Positions 36,720 to 44,738 of a DNA stretch of 64,000 nucleotides are shown piece after piece. Source of the stretch: Oceanospirillum multiglobuliferum (GTDB lineage Bacteria; Pseudomonadota; Gammaproteobacteria; Pseudomonadales; Halomonadaceae); NCBI RefSeq assembly GCF_900167095.1, contig NZ_FUXG01000003.1, forward strand, positions 152,656 to 216,655, in the 5' to 3' direction. Under the pieces are notes generated by a model that was given only the letters and a program-made list of their open reading frames with translations, searched no databases and was not told the DNA's origin. The translations under genes and the position numbers were made by a program. Each line of letters begins with the position of its first letter. Position 1 is the first letter of the stretch.

Positions 36720-38483
36720 ATGCCTGAGATTAAACAGCGCAATTTAAATCCTGCGGTCTATGAACAGGCATTAACGCTTGGTTTATCGCCCTTAGTTGCC
36801 AAAGTGCTAGCAGGTCGAATCTCTGACTCAACAATTGATCTGCAAACAATTGTGCAGCCAGAGTTACGCTATTTGCCGCACCCTGAGCGCTTAAAAGATG
36901 CAGTTAAAGCCGCTCAGCGCATTGCTCAGGCGATTATTAAGGGAGAAGTAATTGGCATACTGACTGACTACGATGTCGATGGTATCACTTCCCATGTAGT
37001 GTTTTATAGAACGCTTACGGAGTGGTTTGGGGTTAGCCCTGATAAAGTACAAAGTTTGATCGGACACCGTATTAATGATGGTTATGGTGTCAGTGCAGGC
37101 TTGGTTGCGCGTATTCTATCGCAACCTGTTCTTCCTGATCTCATCATTACAGCAGATTGCGGCTCTAGTGATGAAGCACGTATTGCGTTACTAAGGCAGG
37201 CGGGAATTGAGGTGATTGTGACTGATCACCATGCATTACCTGAGTCTGGCGTACCTGAGTCTGCCTTTGCGGTCGTCAATCCAACACAAGCAGATTGCGA
37301 TTATCCTGATGCCACCATTGCGGGCTGTATGGTAGCGTGGTTGGTGATGTCTTCAACTCGTAATCATTTGATTCAAAAGCACTATCTGCCAGTTTCTAGC
37401 CCTAAGCTGAGCAAGCTGCTCTCTTACGTGGCCTTGGGTACTGTGGCTGATTGTGTGTCGCTGGGTCAAAGCGCTGTCAATAGAGCCGTTGTACGAACAG
37501 GGCTAACGTTAATCAATCAGTTTGATCAACCTTGCTGGCGCGCATTCAGACGTTTATTAAAAAAAGATAACGCTGTCTTCACACCGGATATGCTCGGTTT
37601 TCAGCTTGGGCCAAGAATTAATGCCCGTGGCCGTTTAGATGATCCTTATGCGGCATTGCACTTTATGCTGTCGGCTTATGACCATCAAGCAGATCACTAT
37701 TTGTCTTTGCTTGATCAAGACAATGAAGATAGAAAAGCCATAGAACAAGAGATGGCGACTTATGCACAAGGTATCGCCACAGAGCAGGTTTTAGCGCGTC
37801 GACAAGGTTTGGCCATTGTTGTACCTGATGGTCACGCAGGGGTGCAAGGCATTGTCGCATCCAGGGTGACACAAAAAACAGGTAAACCAAGCGTGGTATT
37901 ATGCCCTGCTTTAAACCCTGATCATTTAAGTGGTTCAGCGCGAAGTGTTGACCAAGTGCATATTCGAGACGTATTACAGTTAGTAGCGCAGCAGCACTCT
38001 GAGGTTTTAGTAAAGTTTGGTGGTCATAAAGGTGCTGCGGGCTTAACTATTTTGCGCAGTCAGCAAGAGATTTTCGCTGAACTTTTCGACTGGGCTGTTA
38101 AACAACAGTTATCAGAAACAGAGCATTTAAACCCCACCTTATGGGTAGATGAACACTTAGCACCTGAGCAAATAAATATAGAGACTTGGCAGCAACTACA
38201 GCAGCTACAACCTTATGGGCGAGAGTTTGATAACCCTATGTTTTTAGGTGTGTTTTTTGTAGAGCAACTACGCCCTGTTGGTGCCGATCAAAGCCATTTA
38301 CAGCTACTGCTGTCTTGCCCTAATACTGGCTTTAGCTTTAAAGCTATTTGGTTTAAAGCTTTAGCGGCAGGTGCCAAAGTCAACTTCCAAGAGGGGGCGA
38401 ATATCAAAGTGGCTTATCAACTCAGCTTAAACGAGTACAAAGGTCAAAGCAGTGTGCAGCTATTGGTAGAGTGGGCAGAGTAA
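36720..38483 (+). CDS. recJ: Single-stranded-DNA-specific 5'-3' exonuclease RecJ
   Basis: DHH-superfamily nuclease acting in RecFOR recombination and repair. The 587 residues keep the metal-binding motifs: GILTDYDVDGITS (motif I), TADCGSSD (motif II), VTDHHALPE (motif III, DHH), ALGTVADCV (motif IV), then the DHHA1 part with FGGHKGAAGLT and an OB-fold. It starts with ATG at 36720, 24 bases after the preceding stop, probably in one transcript. Confidence 0.94.
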   Translation: MPEIKQRNLNPAVYEQALTLGLSPLVAKVLAGRISDSTIDLQTIVQPELRYLPHPERLKDAVKAAQRIAQAIIKGEVIGILTDYDVDGITSHVVFYRTLTEWFGVSPDKVQSLIGHRINDGYGVSAGLVARILSQPVLPDLIITADCGSSDEARIALLRQAGIEVIVTDHHALPESGVPESAFAVVNPTQADCDYPDATIAGCMVAWLVMSSTRNHLIQKHYLPVSSPKLSKLLSYVALGTVADCVSLGQSAVNRAVVRTGLTLINQFDQPCWRAFRRLLKKDNAVFTPDMLGFQLGPRINARGRLDDPYAALHFMLSAYDHQADHYLSLLDQDNEDRKAIEQEMATYAQGIATEQVLARRQGLAIVVPDGHAGVQGIVASRVTQKTGKPSVVLCPALNPDHLSGSARSVDQVHIRDVLQLVAQQHSEVLVKFGGHKGAAGLTILRSQQEIFAELFDWAVKQQLSETEHLNPTLWVDEHLAPEQINIETWQQLQQLQPYGREFDNPMFLGVFFVEQLRPVGADQSHLQLLLSCPNTGFSFKAIWFKALAAGAKVNFQEGANIKVAYQLSLNEYKGQSSVQLLVEWAE

Positions 38484-38521
38484 TTAATATTTAATGGAGA
38501 TGGATGTCCAATGACACTGAC

Positions 38522-38545
38522 CCGCTTTTGTAAAACAAAAAGCGG
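38522..38545 (+). terminator. Hairpin after recJ
   Basis: CCGCTTTTG and CAAAAAGCGG form an AT-rich-topped stem about 40 bases after recJ. There is no T run, so termination strength is uncertain. Confidence 0.5.
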
Positions 38546-38554
38546 CCTAGTCAT

Positions 38555-38590
38555 CATTCTGTAAGCTTAATTCAATAGCCTTACAGAATG
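38555..38590. repeat. Perfect 11-base inverted repeat downstream of recJ
   Basis: CATTCTGTAAG (38555-38565) and CTTACAGAATG (38580-38590) with a 14-base loop. It lies between recJ and the porin gene and could be a second terminator arm or an operator. The rest of the 38484-38794 gap holds only the porin promoter candidate. Confidence 0.5.
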
Positions 38591-38716
38591 TTCGCATAAC
38601 TAATACAGGTCAAAAGACAGCAGAATGCAAGTAAAAAGGGCTGATTTGACTATTGCCATGGGCGCGTAGGATGTTTAAAGTAGCGCCTGCGATTGAAACA
38701 ATAACGGTTTTTTTGC

Positions 38717-38725
38717 TGGCATAAT
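38717..38725 (+). promoter_or_regulatory. Possible extended -10 promoter of the porin gene
   Basis: TGGCATAAT fits an extended -10 (TGnTATAAT with one change), 70 bases before the porin ATG. A dyad GCTGGC (38715-38720) / GCCAGC (38732-38737) overlaps it and could form an operator or the start of the leader. Confidence 0.35.
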
Positions 38726-38794
38726 TTTTAAGCCAGCTGCCGATAATTTCTGCGTTACTGCAGAGCGATTGAGTAGAGAAAGGAAATTAAACAA

Positions 38795-39697
38795 ATGAAA
38801 AAGACTCTGATTGCAACAGCTATCGTTAGCACTATGGGCTTTGCAGCAGTTGCACAAGCGGCTGAAGTAAACTACGACCTATACGGCTCTCTGCGTGTTA
38901 ACGCTGTATCAGCTGAAAAAACTTCTTTGAAAATTGGTGACAACAGCTCACGTGTTGGTATCAAAGCGTCTACTCCTCTTGATGGCGGTCTAACTGGTTT
39001 AGTTCACTACGAGCAAAAAGTAGACACAGAAGCTGGTGCATTGGCTGGTGGTCGTCTGTCATACATCGGTGTTAAAGGTGATTTCGGTACTGTAACTACT
39101 GGTCGTCAGTGGACTCCTCAGTACCTGTGGACTTCTTCTAAAGTTGATATCCTAGATGTTGGTTCTAACCCAACTCATAACTATGCAGTTGCGGGTCGTC
39201 AAGGCAACACTCTAGCTTATATCTCTCCAAGCTTAGAAGGTCTACAGTTAGCGGCTGTTGTTATTGCTGCGGGTGATAAAGTTAAACCGAATGATGATGA
39301 CTTCGACGCATACAACTTTGCGGCAAACTACACTATGGGCGATCTGTCTGTAGGTGCTGCAACTATCATGGCTAACAACGGCGTAGATAAAAACTACACA
39401 TCTGTAGCTGCATCTTACACCATGGATGCGTTGTATGTTGCTGCAGAAATGACTACTGACGACATCAATAAGAAAGACTCTATGGAAATTGCAGCGTCTT
39501 TCGCTGTAAGCCCGAAAGCTACTGTTCTTGCTAACCTTGTAAACTTTGAAAAAGGTTCACAAGTTGCAGTTGAAGCTCAGTACAAACTGGGTGCAAAAGC
39601 ACGTGTAGCTGTTTCTGCAATTATGGCTGATGACGATGCAACTACTACAGAAGGCATCAAAGACGCTGTAGCAGCTAGCTTCCGTGTAGACTTCTAA
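38795..39697 (+). CDS. Outer-membrane general porin
   Basis: Predicted 16-stranded beta-barrel porin of 300 residues. It has a signal peptide of 22 residues (MKKTLIATAIVSTMGFAAVAQA), then YDLYGSLRVNA, NSSRVGIKAS, SYIGVKGDFGTVTTGRQWTP (loop 3 region follows), alternating amphipathic strands, and a C-terminal Phe (SFRVDF) recognised by the BAM complex. The codon choice is strongly biased and uniform, consistent with very high expression. The ATG is preceded by GAGAAAGGA. Substrate preference cannot be read. Confidence 0.93.
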   Translation: MKKTLIATAIVSTMGFAAVAQAAEVNYDLYGSLRVNAVSAEKTSLKIGDNSSRVGIKASTPLDGGLTGLVHYEQKVDTEAGALAGGRLSYIGVKGDFGTVTTGRQWTPQYLWTSSKVDILDVGSNPTHNYAVAGRQGNTLAYISPSLEGLQLAAVVIAAGDKVKPNDDDFDAYNFAANYTMGDLSVGAATIMANNGVDKNYTSVAASYTMDALYVAAEMTTDDINKKDSMEIAASFAVSPKATVLANLVNFEKGSQVAVEAQYKLGAKARVAVSAIMADDDATTTEGIKDAVAASFRVDF

Positions 39698-39726
39698 TCT
39701 TTAGTGATTAGCAAGATCCTATACTG

Positions 39727-39754
39727 AAAAACCAGCCTTCGGGCTGGTTTTTTT
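39727..39754 (+). terminator. Terminator of the porin gene
   Basis: AAAAACCAGCC, TTCG loop, GGCTGGTTTTTTT: a classical tetraloop terminator. Confidence 0.93.
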
Positions 39755-39822
39755 ATGCCTGCTATACCTCTCTGCTTACCTTTGTCGGCACTTGCTTTTA
39801 AACCCCTCCAAAATCCAGTACC

Positions 39823-40665
39823 ATGCCTCGCCTTATAAGCCCGTTTGCTGAGGTTGTTGTGGCGGCTCCGCGTACTAAAATCACCACCGATAAAATATTT
39901 GATGGCCTAGCTCAGAAGTTTCGCAATAACGTCTATGGCACCAACAAAGGTTGGCTACGTCAGCATATTTTGTCACAAGACTTACAGCGTATCCCATTTA
40001 TTGCAGATCAAAAAAGCTGCCAAGTGTTAGATGTGGGCGGTGGCCTTGGTCAAATGAGCGATTGGTTTGCACAGCAAGGGCATCAAGTGGTATTTACCGA
40101 GCCTGCAACCGATATGCGCGCAGAGGCAATTAATCTATTTACCGCACAACAGAATAGTTATGCCGCGCCTGTTCAGGTCTATAACTATCGTTTGCAGCAG
40201 CTTGAAGCCCATTTAAGCCCTGCCAATATAGTGGTGTGCCATGCGGTGCTGGAGTGGTTGCATGAACCACAAGCTGCTTTGCCCATTTTAGCCAATATGA
40301 TGCAGCCTGAAGGCTGGTTGTCGCTGATGTTTTTTAATGAACATGGCTTAAGGTTCAGCAATATTGTAAAGGGGAACTACGATAAAGCTCTACGCGATAC
40401 TTTAGACGGTACAGGGCAGCGTTTGCGTTTAACGCCGATTAGTCCTCAAGACCCTGAAACCGTGTTATCCGGCTTAAAAGCACAGGGCTTAGAAATTGTA
40501 TCGGTGGCGGGCATTCGTATTTTTAACGACTATTTACGCGATAAAACCCCTTCTGAGGCCGATTTAGAAAAAGTACAAGCCTTAGAGTGGCGCTACTGCC
40601 ATCAAGAGCCATACTGGCGCTTAGGGCGTTATATTCATGTCATTGCCCGTAAGCCTGCGGCTTAA
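39823..40665 (+). CDS. cmoM: tRNA 5-carboxymethoxyuridine methyltransferase CmoM
   Basis: SAM-dependent enzyme that methylates cmo5U34 to mcmo5U34 in some tRNAs. The 280 residues show KIFDGLAQKFRNNVYGTNKG, the SAM-binding LDVGGGLGQMSDW, VVCHAVLEWLHEPQAAL, SLMFFNEHGLRFSNIVKGNY and a C-terminal RYCHQEPYWRLGRYIHV, all typical of CmoM (formerly SmtA). It has an unusual N-terminal extension of about 20 residues before the family start. Its position near cmoA and cmoB, which make the cmo5U substrate, strongly supports the call. Confidence 0.92.
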   Translation: MPRLISPFAEVVVAAPRTKITTDKIFDGLAQKFRNNVYGTNKGWLRQHILSQDLQRIPFIADQKSCQVLDVGGGLGQMSDWFAQQGHQVVFTEPATDMRAEAINLFTAQQNSYAAPVQVYNYRLQQLEAHLSPANIVVCHAVLEWLHEPQAALPILANMMQPEGWLSLMFFNEHGLRFSNIVKGNYDKALRDTLDGTGQRLRLTPISPQDPETVLSGLKAQGLEIVSVAGIRIFNDYLRDKTPSEADLEKVQALEWRYCHQEPYWRLGRYIHVIARKPAA

Positions 40666-40717
40666 TCCTCTGTGATACCTCAATTGCCTAAAATTTGACT
40701 AAAAGAAGAGATCCATT

Positions 40718-41860
40718 ATGAGCAGTTTATCCCCCGCCGCAGAGCTTTTACTGCGTAACCAATCTCAGCTTAAAGGTCAGGTTTTAATGGCGCACCTCCC
40801 AGTAGGCGATGGTGTGGACAACTTGATTAAGCCTTTACTGACATCTGGCGTAGACTGTTTGCACCTGCTGACCGATGACTGGCGTAGCTTTAATGATCTG
40901 AATGCGTTTGTGGCGCAAGAACCTCGTTTTTTACCATTGTTTCAAGCCTATTTAGGCCAAGATCAAGACTCTGGGCTGCTTGCGGCTTATGACCATATTG
41001 TGTTGTTTATGCCGAAAGCCAAAGAGCAGGCGCGTTTTTTAATGGCGCAGCTATTGCCCTTATTAAAATCAGGCGCTCAGTTTTGGCTGGTGGGTGAAAA
41101 CAATGGGGGTATCAAGTCGGCTGATAAATTGATTCTAGCGACTGCTGAGGCTGTCTTGCCTGAAGGGAGCTATCAGCTGAGCAAAGCCGATAAAGCCAAA
41201 AAGTCGATGTTGATCAGTTTACAGCGCGCTTATGACATTGAGCAGGCAGCGTATCAACCCTTTGGCGCCACCCCTTGGCAGCTTGAGTGGCAGCTCCCCG
41301 AGGATGCTGAGCGCCTTGCGCTGTTGAATGAACTGACACTGATCAGTTTGCCCGGTGTGTTCAGTCATGGCCGCTTGGATGAGGGCACCGCATTGATGCT
41401 GAAACATCTGCCTAGAATCAAAGAGAGCAAACTGCGTCAGCGTCGGGTATTGGATATGGGCTGCGGTACAGGGGTGATTGGCTTAAGTTTGCTGAAGAGA
41501 ACCCCTGAGCTTGCACTGACCTTCTGCGATGTCAACGCGATGGCGCTAGAGGCTACGCGCCGCAGTTTGGCACTGAATCAGATGACAGGTGACGTGGTCG
41601 CCTCTGATATGTGGCAAGGGATTACCGAGCGTTTTGATCTGATTATCTCGAATCCGCCTTTTCATACGGGGCAAAAAACAGATTATGACTTGGCTGACCG
41701 TTTTATTCGCCAAGCCAAGCAGCACTTAAAGCGTAATGGCGAGTTGCGAATTGTGGCGAATCGGTTCTTAAAATATCCCGATATTATTGAAGCCAGCTTT
41801 GGCCATTGTGAACGCATTGCTGAAACAGGTAAGTTTTGTATCTGGTCTGCACGGGTCTAA
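40718..41860 (+). CDS. rsmC: 16S rRNA (guanine1207-N2)-methyltransferase RsmC
   Basis: Methylates G1207 of 16S rRNA in the 30S subunit. The 380 residues comprise two MTase-like halves: a degenerate N-terminal domain (~1-185) and a catalytic C-terminal domain with LDMGCGTGVIGLSLL (~243) and NPPFHTG (~312), the N6/N2 MTase motif IV. Gaps of 52 and 40 bases to cmoM and cmoA suggest one RNA-modification transcript. Confidence 0.92.
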   Translation: MSSLSPAAELLLRNQSQLKGQVLMAHLPVGDGVDNLIKPLLTSGVDCLHLLTDDWRSFNDLNAFVAQEPRFLPLFQAYLGQDQDSGLLAAYDHIVLFMPKAKEQARFLMAQLLPLLKSGAQFWLVGENNGGIKSADKLILATAEAVLPEGSYQLSKADKAKKSMLISLQRAYDIEQAAYQPFGATPWQLEWQLPEDAERLALLNELTLISLPGVFSHGRLDEGTALMLKHLPRIKESKLRQRRVLDMGCGTGVIGLSLLKRTPELALTFCDVNAMALEATRRSLALNQMTGDVVASDMWQGITERFDLIISNPPFHTGQKTDYDLADRFIRQAKQHLKRNGELRIVANRFLKYPDIIEASFGHCERIAETGKFCIWSARV

Positions 41861-41900
41861 GCTGACAGGCTTAACAGGTGCTATTAACGAAAAGAACCAC

Positions 41901-42656
41901 ATGAAAAAAGAACATAAAGACGCGATTTTTGCGAACCCACTGGATAAAGTAGCCACCTTCTCTTTTGATGATCAGGTGGTGCAGGTTTTTCCAGATATGA
42001 TCAAACGCTCTGTGCCCGGTTATAGCAATATGATCGGCATGACGGGCGTGATTGCCAAACGCTATTGGCAGCCGGGTACGCGCATCTATGATTTGGGGTG
42101 CTCTTTAGGTGCTAGCACCTTATCGGTGTGTCATCAGATCAGTGACCCAAGCCTAGAGATTGTCGCTCTTGATAATTCACAAGCGATGATTGAGCGCTGC
42201 CAACAGGTGTTTGCTCAAGAGGCTTTGACTGAGACGGGCGAGCCTCGCCATATTCATCTGGCTTGTGCCGACATTAATGACTCTCCCATCGAAAATGCCT
42301 CAGTGGTGATTCTGAACTTTACCTTTCAGTTTTTACCCTTAGAGACGCGCTTGCCGCTGTTGAAAAGAATTATGGCAGGTTTAGCCCCTGGTGGTGTGCT
42401 GGTGCTGTCAGAAAAAGTGCGTTTTGATGAACACGAGCAGCAAGACACTCTGTTTGATTTGCACTTAGATTTTAAACGCGCCAATGGCTATAGCGAATTA
42501 GAGATTAGCCAAAAGCGGGCGGCGTTAGAAAACTTCTTACAAGCCGAAAGCTTCGCCACCCATCAGCAGCGTTTTGCTGAGGCGGGTTTTGCTGAAAGCT
42601 GCGTCTGGTTTCAATATCTGAATTTTGCCTCGATGCTGGCGATTAAAGCCCGATAG
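41901..42656 (+). CDS. cmoA: Carboxy-SAM synthase CmoA
   Basis: Makes carboxy-S-adenosyl-L-methionine from SAM and prephenate for wobble-uridine modification. The 251 residues include KDAIFANPLDKVATFSFDD, VFPDMIKRSVPGYSNMIGM, the SAM site YDLGCSLGASTLS and LNFTFQFLPLETR. The ATG at 41901 matches the family start; an in-frame ATG at 41787 lies inside rsmC and is rejected. Confidence 0.95.
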   Translation: MKKEHKDAIFANPLDKVATFSFDDQVVQVFPDMIKRSVPGYSNMIGMTGVIAKRYWQPGTRIYDLGCSLGASTLSVCHQISDPSLEIVALDNSQAMIERCQQVFAQEALTETGEPRHIHLACADINDSPIENASVVILNFTFQFLPLETRLPLLKRIMAGLAPGGVLVLSEKVRFDEHEQQDTLFDLHLDFKRANGYSELEISQKRAALENFLQAESFATHQQRFAEAGFAESCVWFQYLNFASMLAIKAR

Positions 42657-42711
42657 CTTGTGTACTGTTTTTAAATCACGGTTTACCGTTTGTGCTCAAT
42701 AGAGTTGACCC

Positions 42712-43722
42712 ATGTTGAATTATGCACCGCTTTATCAAAAATTTGCCGAAGAAGGTTTAACCCGCTGGTTGGCGCTTGTACCTGAACAGCTTGATGCAGG
42801 TTTAGATGTGAAGCGTTATGCGGATCTTGCTGGCTGGCAGCGCGTGTTGGAAAAGTTTCCAACAGTGGAGCAGCTTGCCGAGCAAGGCTATCAGATCAAT
42901 ATCGCTTTAGATCAAAGCGCAGTTTCGATTGAAACAACCCCCGCGTTACCGGACTCTGAACAAGCCAAATATCGCAACCTATTCAAAAAGCTGATGCCGT
43001 GGCGTAAAGGGCCTTTTCAACTGCATGGCACCTATATCAACACGGAATGGCGCTCAGACTGGAAGTGGGATCGACTTTGTGAATTTATCGCCCCGCTGCA
43101 TAATCGTCGTATCTTGGATGTAGGCTGCGGTAGCGGTTATCACTGCTGGCGCATGGCGGGAGCTGGTGCGCGTATGGTGGTGGGTATTGATCCTTCGCCG
43201 CGCTTTCATATGCAGTTTCAACTGTTACGACGTTTGATGGGATTGGCCGATGGCAATAAAGTGTTCCATCTGCCTGTGGGTATTGAGGATGTACCCGCTA
43301 ACCTAGACTATTTTGACACAGTGTTTTCGATGGGGGTGTTGTATCACCGCCCAAGCCCGATGGATCACCTGTATCAACTCAAAGCCGCCCTGCGCCCTGG
43401 GGGAGAGCTGGTGTTAGAAACCTTGGTGATTGACGGCGATGAAAATCAAGTGCTAGTGCCCGCAGATCGCTACGCCATGATGAACAACGTGTGGTTTTTG
43501 CCTAGTCCAGACGCTTTGGTGCTTTGGTTGAAAAAATGCGGTTTTGTTAATGTGCGCGTTGTGGATATCTCAACCACAACCTTAGATGAACAGCGCAGCA
43601 CCGAGTGGATGACGTTTCACTCGTTGGTCGATTTCCTTGATCCCAAGGATCAGAGTAAAACGGTGGAAGGTTATCCCGCACCTAAGCGTGCAGTGGTATT
43701 GGCCGAGCGGCCTTATCATTGA
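42712..43722 (+). CDS. cmoB: tRNA U34 carboxymethyltransferase CmoB
   Basis: Transfers the carboxymethyl group from carboxy-SAM to ho5U34, giving cmo5U34. The 336 residues contain LMPWRKGPFQLHGTYINTEW, SDWKWDRL, the SAM-fold motif LDVGCGSGYHCWRMAGAGA, GIDPSPRFHMQF and MGVLYHRPSPMDHL. It follows cmoA by 55 bases and closes the cmoM-rsmC-cmoA-cmoB cluster. Confidence 0.96.
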   Translation: MLNYAPLYQKFAEEGLTRWLALVPEQLDAGLDVKRYADLAGWQRVLEKFPTVEQLAEQGYQINIALDQSAVSIETTPALPDSEQAKYRNLFKKLMPWRKGPFQLHGTYINTEWRSDWKWDRLCEFIAPLHNRRILDVGCGSGYHCWRMAGAGARMVVGIDPSPRFHMQFQLLRRLMGLADGNKVFHLPVGIEDVPANLDYFDTVFSMGVLYHRPSPMDHLYQLKAALRPGGELVLETLVIDGDENQVLVPADRYAMMNNVWFLPSPDALVLWLKKCGFVNVRVVDISTTTLDEQRSTEWMTFHSLVDFLDPKDQSKTVEGYPAPKRAVVLAERPYH

Positions 43723-43739
43723 TCAAACTAGAAAAAATG

Positions 43740-43753
43740 GAATAAGCTTATTC
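43740..43753. promoter_or_regulatory. Palindrome in the promoter region of the DUF2892 gene
   Basis: GAATAAGCTTATTC is a perfect 14-base palindrome in a very AT-rich stretch (43740-43802). The stretch also carries a direct repeat CTAATATT (43767-43774 and 43793-43800). The layout suggests an operator, possibly for an ArsR-type repressor; that assignment is inference. Confidence 0.45.
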
Positions 43754-43842
43754 TTTTTAGAATAAACTAATATTTCTTTTATTAAGTTTTTTCTAATATT
43801 ATAGCAGCCAGAGATAGGTGATTGATTCCCCAAGAGGTTGTT

Positions 43843-44046
43843 ATGAATATTGATCGTATAATGTTTGTTTTTGCAGGTAGCATGATTTTGTTAAGTGTTG
43901 TGCTGACTCAATTTGTGCACCCTAACTTCTTCTGGTTTACCGCTTTTATTGGTGTGAATCTGATTCAGTCTGCGTTTACAGGCTTTTGCCCTGCGGCTAA
44001 GATTTTCGCCAAGATGGGTATTCCAGTCGGTTGTGCTTTGAAGTAA
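43843..44046 (+). CDS. Small DUF2892 (YgaP transmembrane-like) membrane protein
   Basis: A 67-residue inner-membrane protein matching DUF2892, the two-helix domain fused to rhodanese in YgaP. Two hydrophobic segments (~7-24 and ~30-50) are followed by TGFCPAAKIFAKMGIPVGCALK, whose CP motif is family-typical. Such proteins are often tied to sulfur or sulfide handling. The ATG at 43843 has AAGAGG five bases upstream. It stands alone behind a palindromic AT-rich promoter region. Confidence 0.82.
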   Translation: MNIDRIMFVFAGSMILLSVVLTQFVHPNFFWFTAFIGVNLIQSAFTGFCPAAKIFAKMGIPVGCALK

Positions 44047-44058
44047 AACGCTGTTCCG

Positions 44059-44081
44059 CTTGGAGGCCAAGTGCCTCCAAG
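44059..44081. terminator. Hairpin between convergent DUF2892 gene and greB
   Basis: CTTGGAGGC and GCCTCCAAG with a five-base loop; no T run. It probably serves as a shared bidirectional stop. Confidence 0.5.
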
Positions 44082-44113
44082 TATCCGCTTCTGCTTGTCC
44101 TTCTGCTCGGCTT

Positions 44114-44629
44114 TTAGCGCAAGTATCGCACGTCTAAAACATAATAAATCTGTGGCCCTTCCGGTGCTTGCACCACAACTTCATCATCAACCGTTTTGCC
44201 CAAAAGTGCGCGGGCTAAAGGTGAGTCAATGTTGATCAAACCTTGGTTTGGATCCGTTTCATCTGGGCCGACGATACGTATTGTACGTTCATCGCCCTCT
44301 TCATGTTCAAGTGCGACCCACGCAGAAAAGAAAATTTTACTTTGATCGCTGGGTTTTTGATCGACAACCGTCAGTGCTTCAAGGCGTTTGTCTAAAAAAC
44401 GAATTCGACCAAGGGTCTTGTTTAATAACTGTTTGTTGTAGGTGTAGTCTGCATTTTCGCTGCGATCGCCTTGAGCGGCTGCTTCTTGTACTTTTTGCGC
44501 CAGCTCTGGGTGACGAACCTTCCATAAGTAATCGCGCTCTTGTTGAAGCTTGGCGTAACCCTCAGGGGTGATAAGATTGGTTTTATGTTCGTTGCGGGGA
44601 TCTTTTTTAGGATCGCGCCAACGCTGCAT
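44114..44629 (-). CDS. greB: Transcript cleavage factor GreB
   Basis: Rescues backtracked RNA polymerase by stimulating transcript cleavage. The 171 residues consist of the N-terminal coiled coil (LITPEGYAKLQQERDYLWKV) with the acidic tip RSENADYTYNK, and a C-terminal FKBP-like domain (VGPDETDPNQGLINIDSPLARALLGK). I choose the ATG at 44629, which has AAAGG seven bases upstream, over an ATG five codons earlier. GreB rather than GreA is indicated by the DY-x-YNKQLL-x-K tip and the N-terminal RWRDPKKDPRNE extension. Confidence 0.92.
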   Translation of the reverse strand: MQRWRDPKKDPRNEHKTNLITPEGYAKLQQERDYLWKVRHPELAQKVQEAAAQGDRSENADYTYNKQLLNKTLGRIRFLDKRLEALTVVDQKPSDQSKIFFSAWVALEHEEGDERTIRIVGPDETDPNQGLINIDSPLARALLGKTVDDEVVVQAPEGPQIYYVLDVRYLR

Positions 44630-44694
44630 ATTACGACCTTTCATAGCGCGTTTAGCCTTTTAGAGTGATTCAAATTTTTGCATGACTAATAAAT

Positions 44695-44720
44695 AAGGGC
44701 GGTGCCAAGACCGCCCTTTT
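44695..44720 (-). terminator. Terminator of the chemoreceptor gene
   Basis: AAGGGCGGT and ACCGCCCTT with a six-base loop, just past the chemoreceptor stop, followed on the minus strand by a T-rich tail. Confidence 0.8.
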
Positions 44721-44738
44721 AGTTTTAGTCCGTTAATT

